Assembly (NCBI GenBank): GCA_016287995.1
Contig: JAEEXW010000221.1
Coordinates: 1 to 5,492, forward strand
Direction: 5' to 3'
Length of the DNA stretch: 5,492 bases
Source of the DNA: Bacteroidales bacterium
Lineage (GTDB): Bacteria; Bacteroidota; Bacteroidia; Bacteroidales; UBA3824
The notes under the pieces were generated by a model. It worked only from the letters and a program-made list of their open reading frames with translations, ran no database searches and was not told where the DNA came from. This document shows positions 1-5,492 of this stretch, piece after piece. The position numbers and the translations under genes are program-made. The stretch's first letter is position 1. Each line of letters begins with the position of its first letter.

Positions 1-3000
1 GATTCAATAAACGAAATTTCTTCTTCGCTTAAACCGTATTTTTTGTACAACTGTTGGTCAATTTCTGAAACCGTTTTTGTCCAATCAATGTCGCTGTTTG
101 AAGTAAAATCTTGAAGAGGGACAAAACGATAAACTCTGCTTGGGGCAGATTGGGTAATTTTGATAGCAGAAACTAAAACTCTAAAAAAACGAGTTGTAAC
201 ATATTTACGATAATTCTGAGCCTCTTTTGCGCTATCAAATGCAGCATAAATGTATGATTGTGAACAAACAGAATAACTCGGCGCATACTCAGGTACGCCT
301 AATACCTTATCATCGTTACCAGAACCACCTGCAATCGTTATGAACACCTTGTATTTTTTTACATCTTTTGCATTTTTCTTGATGTCTTTTAATGCAACGT
401 ATTCAATTTTACGTTTTTGATTTTCAATATGATACAACAAAACATCGTGTTCTTTTGACTCTTTTTCATACACTTTGAATGGTGTTTTGCTACTATCACG
501 AGGATTTGAAGGTATGCCAAAGGGTGTATCGGATGACATAATACTATCAACAGTGCCGTTTTCTGTTTTTGATTTTACCTTTTTAATAATGCTAATCAAT
601 TTAGGTTCTCTAATCAATATGTCAAAATCATTCAAATTAGTATCCACCTTTTGGATTTCCTTTCCCCGAACTAATGTGTATTGACAAGTGCCGTTATATT
701 GTGCATCATCAAGATAGTAACATATTCCACCTTTTATTTCAACATTTGTAAATAAGTCAGAGCCATCTGCGTATGCAATAAGAACCTTTATTCTACCGCA
801 AGAGAGCATTCGTTTGCGGAATTCTCCTAATAAGTTTTCTCTACCAGCGGCAAACCATCGAGATGGCATAATCAACGATGAGTATTTACCTGTCAAATCC
901 ATTGATAATGTTGCAAAATGTTGATAAATCGGTGCATCATTATTTCCTCCACTTCCTCCCATTATTTGATACGGTGGATTTCCTACTATTGCGTCAAATT
1001 TCATATTATTCTTGATTTTTGGAAAAATGCTGCCTGAAAGCAGCGTGTTTATAAATTCTTGTTTGTTTTTGGTTATTTGTTCCAAAAGATTGTCATAAAC
1101 ATGAGTGTTGATTTTTGCACCCGTAAATCCCGCTAAGGTGCGTTGTGTTATCGACCGTGCCATTTCTGTCTTACAAATTACAAAAATGTTTTCTGCCAAA
1201 ACATCACGCCAAAGAGTTTGTTCTTCTTCTATCGTAAGTTTTTTAAACAGCGACCGTTTCATATTTTGTGCCACCCTCTTACGGTAAAGAAAAACACTAT
1301 ACGCCATATACAAAGGATAAAGTCCTGATTTTGAATTTATTTCCAAAATTTTGACGTTGTTGTTTTCAAACAACCGCTGCGTTACCAATCCTCTATCAAC
1401 AAAACGGTTTTCTAAAAAATTGAATCCGCCTAACGTGTCGCTAAGGTGCATATTAACCACACGCCAAGGCGTAAGCACGGTTTCTTTGTCAGGATTGCGA
1501 AACGAATCAAAAATCTGCGCAATGTGTTGAATCCTTTCCAAAACAGGCATTTTGTCGGCAGCAAGGGCAAGTTGTCGGATTTGTTTTCCGGCTGCTGAAA
1601 AAATATCTTCGTCGTAATATTTTTTATAAAGCGCAAAACGGTCTTTCGTAACGCCGAGCGGCATAAATTCCGCCCAAGAATTATCGTCCACAAGTTCAAC
1701 AAAACGGTCTAAGGTGATGTTTTCGTCCTCGTTGTCAAGTTTTGCTCCAAAAAGCAAAAGCGGCATACGGATACTTATCCCGCGAAGAATAGAAACTGCC
1801 GTATCTCTTTGACGGCGTTTTTTTAATTGTTCCGCCAAGGCTTCTAACTGTTCTTTCGTAAGTTTTTTGCCTTCCTTTTTCGCTTTTTGCTTTGCTTTTT
1901 CAAGGTCTTCTTTGTCAAAGCCCTCTTTATTAATGTCAATATCTTTTGCTTTTGGATTGGCTTTGGTTTGACCTATAATATCTCTGAGATTTGCAAAATT
2001 TTCAAGTTCGATGTTACTTAGATTGTAGAGTTTTTTGCTGTAAAGATGTCCGTCGTCAAAACCCGTATTAACCACTTTATCAACATAAATCCTTTTGAGT
2101 TGTTGCATCATTTGGTCAACGTTGTAAGGCTTCATCTGCGTACCATCATACGAGATAATCGGACAAAAATTCAAGAAGTTGCCGAGTATCTGACGGTCGT
2201 CGTGGTCGGTTTCGCCAGCCTTAGCCGAAATTTTGGCAGTGGCTGCCACCATTTTCAACGTGCGGTCGGGTGCAAAGTCAAACACATAACAATCCGTTTT
2301 TATTTTCCCGCCGATGTTTCCCGGACTTTGAACTCTGAAAATCGTTTGCATATACGATGACGGCGATGTGTTTTTGCTTCCGGCAAGATAAAGCACCGCC
2401 GTCCACTCTTTTACGGTAACGCCCGTTGTGAGTTTTCCGCACGAAAGCGTTATCGTATAAGTGTTTTCTGGGTGGTCGGTAATTTTGTTATGAACATCTT
2501 CCAACGGTTCGCCTTTGGTCTCTTCGTCTTCTTTGCCGCAAACGTTCACAACCTCGTACGCATGGAAAACACTATGCGCTCTGAGCATTTTCGCAAGTGC
2601 CAATCCTTCTTTTACGCCCGGAACAATCCAGAACGTATGGTGAAAAAATTCTCTGTATTCTTCGCTGCTGAAAGGATAAAGTGTTTGTCCGTCGTCAGAA
2701 GATATTATGTCAAGAAAATTTGCAATGTCGGCTTTGTAAACAAATTCGCCTTTATCATCGGTTTTGAAAAATTCTGTAAAGTTAAAGGCTTTGTCTTCGT
2801 CTTGAAAATCTGCGGCAAGTTTTCCGAGGTTGAAAGTCAAAATATGAAGCCTCGGAAGTTCTTGGTATGGGTTGTAATCGCCAGGATGGTCAGCAGCCCA
2901 TTGCTGTTTTGCCTGCTGTTCCATAACGTAGTCCCAAGTAAAAGTATTTTCATCGTTAAACTCATTGCTTTCCAAGAGGTTAAACGGCGTTCCTGAAAGG

Positions 3001-3923
3001 TTGATGACTTTTGTTTTTTCTTTGATAATTTCTTCGCGGACACGTTTTCCGAGTTCAGTTTGTGTGCCTTCGTGGGCTTCGTCAATAATGAGTAAATCCC
3101 AGTCGGTGTCAAAAATATCGTCGTTTTTGTTGAAATTGCCGCCCACACGTTTTGAGCCGCGCAAATCCTGAATTGAAGCAAAATAGACAAAATGTTTCCC
3201 TGATTGTTCAAGTTTTTTGATTTCTGCTTCACCTTTATTTTTGGAACCGTAACACCAATTAGTGCCTTTTTCGTAAAAAATCTTGTCAAAATCCTCAAAC
3301 CAATTTTGATTTACAACGGGTCGGTGAGTGATGATAATGGTTTTATGAATTTTCATTTCTTTGACAACGCCGAGTGCCGTAACTGTTTTGCCCATACGCA
3401 TTTTGGCGTTCCAAAGGATTTTGTTTCCTTTTTTGAAAACACGCTTTGTCTGTTCGATTGCGCGGAGTTGTTCGTCGCGGAGTGTGATTGGCGATTGATT
3501 CTCGCTTTTCTGATTTTTATTAAGACATTTTTGACCGTTTTTAACTGCCTTAATTGCGTTTTTCGCGGTTTCAAGGTCACAGTGAAACCATTCGCCGGCG
3601 TTAGTGCCGAAATCTTCTTTTTTTATATTTGACCGCAAAAGAACATCGTGAACGGCTTTGTCGTTGAAACTCAATAATTTGCCGTCTTTGCTGTAAGCGG
3701 ACATTTCAGTATGAAGAAGTTCGTATTTTATGCCCGCCGTTTTGGTGTAAGAATCAATGCGTTTTTTTGCTGCATCGTTAAGAGGTTTGCAATTAGGCGA
3801 AAAGCTATAAATATCTCCGTCGGGGGCTGTTGCCTCGCCGATTTTAACGCAGCCTTTGTGAGTCGCATCATTGATACGAAAAATGTAAATAAGGCTGTTT
3901 TTGAATGTTGCTTGATATTTCAT
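1..3923 (-). CDS. Single-chain restriction-modification enzyme: GIY-YIG nuclease + DEAH helicase + Eco57I-type N6-adenine methylase (3' end cut by window edge)
   Basis: One uninterrupted frame of 1307 codons that leaves the window before its stop. Residues about 9-120 fit a GIY-YIG (T5orf172-like) nuclease: Y13 in LIYIF, VKIG at 26-29, R55, H92 and E111 in GEWFHCD. An SF2 motor follows: Walker A AKMRMGKT (173-180), DEAH (281-284), SGTP (310-313), motif V TTGVT (499-503), motif VI QTIFRVQ (526-532). A Lys/Glu-rich linker lies at about 650-710. The methylase has motif X TPWRVVNMH (818-826), motif I ILEINSKSG (859-867) and NPPY (982-985), indicating N6-adenine methylation. The rest is the likely target-recognition region; the last visible residues, KKYGLSEEEISFIE, look like a family C-terminus, so few codons are missing. 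The expected role is to methylate host sites, and to translocate on and cut unmodified DNA. The ATG has an A-rich leader without Shine-Dalgarno, 9 nt after the upstream gene. Domain calls are confident; nuclease activity and Type ISP-like behaviour are inferred. Confidence 0.93.
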   Translation of the reverse strand, partial: MKYQATFKNSLIYIFRINDATHKGCVKIGEATAPDGDIYSFSPNCKPLNDAAKKRIDSYTKTAGIKYELLHTEMSAYSKDGKLLSFNDKAVHDVLLRSNIKKEDFGTNAGEWFHCDLETAKNAIKAVKNGQKCLNKNQKSENQSPITLRDEQLRAIEQTKRVFKKGNKILWNAKMRMGKTVTALGVVKEMKIHKTIIITHRPVVNQNWFEDFDKIFYEKGTNWCYGSKNKGEAEIKKLEQSGKHFVYFASIQDLRGSKRVGGNFNKNDDIFDTDWDLLIIDEAHEGTQTELGKRVREEIIKEKTKVINLSGTPFNLLESNEFNDENTFTWDYVMEQQAKQQWAADHPGDYNPYQELPRLHILTFNLGKLAADFQDEDKAFNFTEFFKTDDKGEFVYKADIANFLDIISSDDGQTLYPFSSEEYREFFHHTFWIVPGVKEGLALAKMLRAHSVFHAYEVVNVCGKEDEETKGEPLEDVHNKITDHPENTYTITLSCGKLTTGVTVKEWTAVLYLAGSKNTSPSSYMQTIFRVQSPGNIGGKIKTDCYVFDFAPDRTLKMVAATAKISAKAGETDHDDRQILGNFLNFCPIISYDGTQMKPYNVDQMMQQLKRIYVDKVVNTGFDDGHLYSKKLYNLSNIELENFANLRDIIGQTKANPKAKDIDINKEGFDKEDLEKAKQKAKKEGKKLTKEQLEALAEQLKKRRQRDTAVSILRGISIRMPLLLFGAKLDNEDENITLDRFVELVDDNSWAEFMPLGVTKDRFALYKKYYDEDIFSAAGKQIRQLALAADKMPVLERIQHIAQIFDSFRNPDKETVLTPWRVVNMHLSDTLGGFNFLENRFVDRGLVTQRLFENNNVKILEINSKSGLYPLYMAYSVFLYRKRVAQNMKRSLFKKLTIEEEQTLWRDVLAENIFVICKTEMARSITQRTLAGFTGAKINTHVYDNLLEQITKNKQEFINTLLSGSIFPKIKNNMKFDAIVGNPPYQIMGGSGGNNDAPIYQHFATLSMDLTGKYSSLIMPSRWFAAGRENLLGEFRKRMLSCGRIKVLIAYADGSDLFTNVEIKGGICYYLDDAQYNGTCQYTLVRGKEIQKVDTNLNDFDILIREPKLISIIKKVKSKTENGTVDSIMSSDTPFGIPSNPRDSSKTPFKVYEKESKEHDVLLYHIENQKRKIEYVALKDIKKNAKDVKKYKVFITIAGGSGNDDKVLGVPEYAPSYSVCSQSYIYAAFDSAKEAQNYRKYVTTRFFRVLVSAIKITQSAPSRVYRFVPLQDFTSNSDIDWTKTVSEIDQQLYKKYGLSEEEISFIE

Positions 3924-3932
3924 ATTGATTTG

Positions 3933-4988
3933 TTAATTTATAGGTTCTTTCGATTTACTTGGTTTGGTAAGGTTTGGATAGATAAAAATGTTTTTTTTGC
4001 TGCCTATGCGTGAAGGCTCTTGCATTGTAACTTTTTTCCATTCAACCACTTCGCATTTAATGCCGGTGTGTCCTTTTTGTTCGCCTTTTTTGCAAGCGGG
4101 ACATTCTGTTATTGAAAAATCTCCGAAAAGATTTCCGGATGGTTTTGTAGCCCATTCGCACGACAAAGGCACAACGCATTTTATACCGTCCATTTGCCAA
4201 AAATTCCACGAAATAATGTATGAGGCGTTTTCGAGGGTTTTAACGGACGGTTTTTCTGAGAATTTATCTTCGTAATGTTCTAAAAATGTGTAAAGTACGG
4301 CTTCGCGTGCGAGCAAAAGGTTGTCGCCTTGATATTCAAAACCGTAAGTAGAATGTAGAGCGTTGAAAGCCCAAATGTACCATTCTTGCTGGGTTAGAGT
4401 ATTTTCGTTTATGATGCGGAGTTTTCTATCAAGAATTCCGATACGTTTTTTCACGGGGATAACGCCGTTGCAAATTACGGCATCGTAACGACTTGTAATA
4501 TAAGGTGCTTCACCGCAAGAAATTTCCATTCGCAGAGCAAGAACATAATCCTGCCACGTTTTGTTTTCTGGAAATGAAATTTTTTCTTCCGTAACTTTCC
4601 ACGAATGAGAATTTCCGTCGTCAATTTCGGTGTTGAAAACGTTTTCTCTGTAGAACCAAGCATTATCAACGAGATTGTTTTGCTTGTTGCAGATCCAAGC
4701 AGGCGTAAAAACTTCCGCCTTATCCGTGATTCTTTGTTGTTGAATTTCAAGGCTTTTTTGGGCACGCGGCTGAATTATTTTTCCGTTATTGCCGGTGATA
4801 AGTTCGGGTAGTATTTGGTCGGTACATAAATAGCCCGTGCCTAATGTTTCATAATCGCGGGTAGCCCAAATAATGTTCCTATCCTGCTTGAAGTGATGAC
4901 TTGCAGAATGGTCTTTGAGCAGAATTTTAAGGAGTTGAGGCGACAAATTGAGAATATCATTCTCCAAAATGTCGGTATTATCTGCCAT
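3933..4988 (-). CDS. Restriction-modification accessory subunit, methylase-like ('restriction endonuclease subunit M' family)
   Basis: A 351-residue soluble protein, first gene of the operon, ending 9 nt before the nuclease-helicase-methylase gene. I recognise the family from memory by its N-terminal LSPQLLKILLKD and NIIWATRDYE, then EVFTPAWICNKQNN, MEISCGEAPYITSRYD, LLDRKLR-like and GDNLLLARE blocks. TPAWICN (95-101) resembles motif X, and the block around CGEAPY (158-163) resembles motif I of N6-adenine methylases. No NPPY or DPPY follows, so it probably does not methylate alone. C277, C296-x-x-C299, H307 and C312 form a possible zinc-binding cluster near the C-terminus. The likely role is a partner of the downstream enzyme in DNA recognition or SAM/DNA binding; this is inferred. 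The frame is also open from a TTG at 5051, but the ATG at 4988 is preferred because homologous proteins as I recall them begin close to MADNTDILEN and the extra 21 codons lie just after a terminator. Confidence 0.85.
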   Translation of the reverse strand: MADNTDILENDILNLSPQLLKILLKDHSASHHFKQDRNIIWATRDYETLGTGYLCTDQILPELITGNNGKIIQPRAQKSLEIQQQRITDKAEVFTPAWICNKQNNLVDNAWFYRENVFNTEIDDGNSHSWKVTEEKISFPENKTWQDYVLALRMEISCGEAPYITSRYDAVICNGVIPVKKRIGILDRKLRIINENTLTQQEWYIWAFNALHSTYGFEYQGDNLLLAREAVLYTFLEHYEDKFSEKPSVKTLENASYIISWNFWQMDGIKCVVPLSCEWATKPSGNLFGDFSITECPACKKGEQKGHTGIKCEVVEWKKVTMQEPSRIGSKKNIFIYPNLTKPSKSKEPIN

Positions 4989-4991
4989 TTT

Positions 4992-5007
4992 CTTAAAAGT
5001 TTTTAAG
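4992..5007. repeat. Perfect inverted repeat just upstream of the subunit start codon
   Basis: CTTAAAA and TTTTAAG form a perfect 7-bp inverted repeat with a 2-bp spacer, three bases before the ATG at 4988. The place and symmetry would suit an operator that limits expression of the restriction operon, or a weak leader hairpin covering the start. No controller (C) protein gene is visible in the window. Its all-A/T composition, apart from the end and spacer bases, makes chance symmetry plausible. Confidence 0.4.
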
Positions 5008-5055
5008 TCGCATTTGCCAAAGCAACCTAAAAAACTTTTTTTTGAAGTCAAGTCA

Positions 5056-5110
5056 CAAGCACCCTAAAAAAAGAATGTGGACAAATCCTTATCCACATTC
5101 CGGGTGCTTG
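5056..5110. repeat. Outer inverted repeat enclosing the terminator
   Basis: CAAGCACCC (5056-5064) and GGGTGCTTG (5102-5110) are perfect 9-bp complements flanking the terminator hairpin. In a minus-strand transcript that reads through the terminator, they could pair and sequester bases 5106-5110, which otherwise belong to the GCTTGGCC/GGCCAAGC stem of the small RNA, and base 5102 of its outermost stem. Confidence 0.7.
5066..5100 (-). terminator. Rho-independent terminator of the small RNA
   Basis: On the minus strand GAATGTGGA (5100-5092) pairs perfectly with TCCACATTC (5081-5073) around a 10-nt loop, followed directly by seven T (5072-5066). It separates the small RNA from the restriction operon, whose first ATG is 78 bases on. 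The 5' arm overlaps the 3' strand of the RNA's closing stem. Confidence 0.8.
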
Positions 5111-5211
5111 GCCTGACCCTCATTTACAGACAAGGAACGTCCACACAAATATGTGCAGACGTTCGCTACTTATTCCTGTAAATGATTTCCTATGCGGCCA
5201 AGCTTCGGAAT
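5066..5211 (-). ncRNA. Structured small RNA gene, 6S-like hairpin architecture (candidate)
   Basis: No convincing reading frame lies here, but the stretch folds into one long interrupted hairpin. From the outside: ACATTCCG/CGGAATGT (5095-5102 with 5206-5213), GCTTGGCC/GGCCAAGC (5106-5113 with 5196-5203), an internal loop, TCATTTACAG/CTGTAAATGA (5120-5129 with 5176-5185), an asymmetric bubble (5 nt at 5130-5134 against 11 nt at 5165-5175), GAACGTC/GACGTTC (5135-5141 with 5158-5164), and an apical CACA/TGTG (5142-5145 with 5152-5155). The strand is set by a terminator with a T run at the low-coordinate end and a promoter-like pair at the other, giving about 146 nt. Closing stem, central bubble and apical stem are the plan of 6S RNA, the RNA polymerase-binding regulator. 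I found no conserved sequence to prove this. The signature loops of SRP RNA, RNase P RNA and tmRNA are absent. A structured RNA is likely; the 6S identity is tentative. Confidence 0.6.
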
Positions 5212-5217
5212 GTTTTC

Positions 5218-5246
5218 AGAATAGCGGCAAACGCTAAGTTTTACAA
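5218..5246 (-). promoter_or_regulatory. Sigma-70-like promoter for the small RNA
   Basis: Minus-strand TTGTAA (5246-5241) and TATTCT (5223-5218) are separated by exactly 17 bp, each matching 4 of 6 consensus bases. The expected start, seven bases on, is an A at 5211, within two bases of the 5' end of the predicted closing stem (5213). This agreement is the main support. No clear Bacteroidota-type TTTG/TAnnTTTG pair is seen. Confidence 0.45.
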
Positions 5247-5381
5247 TATGTTAGTAATTATTTCGCTGACGGTTTAACGCCGCTTTTTTTATCATATTTT
5301 TCTAATTGTTTTATGTGCTGTAAAATTAATGCAATATTTTTTTATTGTCAAATTTTTTTGCAGATTTTTTTGCGGAACTTT
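5247..5381. other. AT-rich intergenic spacer with A/T tracts and a possible upstream promoter
   Basis: No gene is seen. T runs on the plus strand (A tracts on the minus) lie at 5284-5290, 5297-5301, 5337-5343, 5353-5359, 5365-5371 and 5379-5383. Spacing is irregular, roughly 12-16 bp in the cluster, so intrinsic bending is possible but not helically exact. On the minus strand a perfect TTGACA (5351-5346) is followed after 17 bp by a poor TAATTT (5328-5323). It could be a second promoter towards the small RNA. Adenine tracts above the 5246-5218 promoter could act as an UP-like element. Confidence 0.35.
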
Positions 5382-5492
5382 TTACAATATTCTCTTTCCT
5401 ATTTTCAGTGTGAAAAATCCTGCTGTTGCCGCTACAACCGCCGTTAAAACACCTAAAAACGGTTTTAACATCACAAAATATCCGATTGAAAA
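5382..5492 (-). CDS. C-terminal end of an unidentified membrane protein (partial, enters from right edge)
   Basis: 36 codons and a TAA on the minus strand, open to the window edge. The visible end is hydrophobic: a segment of about 18 residues, FLGVLTAVVAATAGFFTL, lies between K and KIGKRIL, as in a final transmembrane helix with a basic tail. Residues before it (SIGYFVML) are also apolar, which suggests a further helix and a longer protein. An ATG at 5471 would alternatively give a 29-residue small membrane protein. I do not recognise the family. It lies upstream of the small RNA in the same direction, and no terminator hairpin follows its stop. The opposite strand is also open (GTG at 5410), but its product is less protein-like. 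Confidence 0.5.
   Translation of the reverse strand, partial: FSIGYFVMLKPFLGVLTAVVAATAGFFTLKIGKRIL

Noticed and set aside
2046..4275. Several plus-strand open frames of 60-174 codons (for example 2046-2360, 2472-2996, 3204-3632, 3711-4013, 3988-4275)
   Set aside because: They lie opposite the two restriction genes, whose minus-strand frames carry continuous recognisable motifs. The plus-strand products are Phe/Cys/Val-rich with no domain signal, as expected of antisense shadows.
4989..5051. TTG start at 5051 giving a 372-residue subunit
   Set aside because: It adds 21 residues unlike the family's N-terminus, uses a rare start codon, lacks a ribosome binding site and begins about 15 nt after a terminator T run. 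The ATG at 4988 is preferred.
5095..5213. Nested inverted repeats read as an attC recombination site, a MITE or a retron RNA
   Set aside because: The integron attC core ends (RYYYAAC/GTTRRRY) are not placed at the outer arms, no target-site duplication is seen, and there is no reverse transcriptase or transposase gene in the window.
5223..5290. Plus-strand terminator: AGCGGC (5223-5228) with GCCGCT (5279-5284) followed by T7
   Set aside because: The loop would be about 50 nt, and nothing on the plus strand upstream looks transcribed. The T run is more simply part of the AT-rich upstream region of the minus-strand promoter.
5251..5295. 14-codon minus-strand frame MIKKAALNRQRNNY
   Set aside because: An ATG with a weak purine-rich leader. 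The frame is too short, overlaps the small RNA promoter (-35 region ends at 5246) only by adjacency, and shows no leader-peptide signature.
5410..5492. Plus-strand partial frame from GTG at 5410
   Set aside because: Open to the edge, but only 27 codons long, with a GTG start, no ribosome binding site and a low-complexity Ala/Thr/Lys product. The minus-strand frame gives a well-formed hydrophobic helix with a basic tail, so it is favoured, though not proven.
1..5492. CRISPR array, tRNA, rRNA or insertion sequence
   Set aside because: No regularly spaced repeats, no cloverleaf with TTC-type T-loop and CCA stem, no rRNA signature and no transposase frame were seen on either strand.

Overview
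The window is a fragment of a bacterial chromosome, or of an accessory island in one. It is AT-rich, and every gene I can support reads on the minus strand. The lineage cannot be fixed from the sequence. The large restriction gene has an A-rich leader with no Shine-Dalgarno sequence, which fits Bacteroidota or another low-SD group, but the best promoter candidates look like ordinary sigma-70 boxes. I make no taxonomic claim beyond 'low-GC bacterium, possibly Bacteroidota-like'.

Reading in the direction of transcription, from high to low coordinates, the window starts with the 3' end of an unidentified membrane-protein gene (5492 to 5382). An AT-rich stretch with many 5-7 base A/T tracts follows (about 5247-5381). 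Next is a compact unit that looks like an independent small RNA gene: a sigma-70-like promoter (5246-5218), about 100 nt that fold into one long interrupted hairpin, and a 9-bp terminator hairpin with a seven-base T run ending at 5066. The architecture (closing stem, internal loop, asymmetric central bubble, apical hairpin) resembles 6S RNA, but this is a shape argument only.

After the terminator comes a two-gene restriction-modification operon. The first gene (4988-3933) encodes a 351-residue protein of a family often labelled 'restriction endonuclease subunit M'. It carries methylase-like motifs X and I but no visible catalytic NPPY motif. Nine bases later starts a giant gene (3923 to beyond position 1, at least 1307 codons) that fuses a GIY-YIG (T5orf172-like) nuclease domain, an SF2 DEAH helicase/translocase, an Eco57I-type N6-adenine methylase with NPPY, and a C-terminal target-recognition region. 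It runs off the left edge, probably only a few codons before its stop.

The operon reads as a single-chain restriction enzyme with the layout of Type ISP systems (nuclease, motor, methylase, specificity), but with GIY-YIG in place of the usual Mrr-type nuclease and with a dedicated accessory subunit. Codon choice changes sharply from the methylase NPPY motif into the C-terminal third, which suggests that the specificity part was exchanged. The most interesting points are this architecture, the NPPY-less partner, and the small RNA upstream, whose closing stem, terminator and read-through sequence form mutually exclusive pairings.
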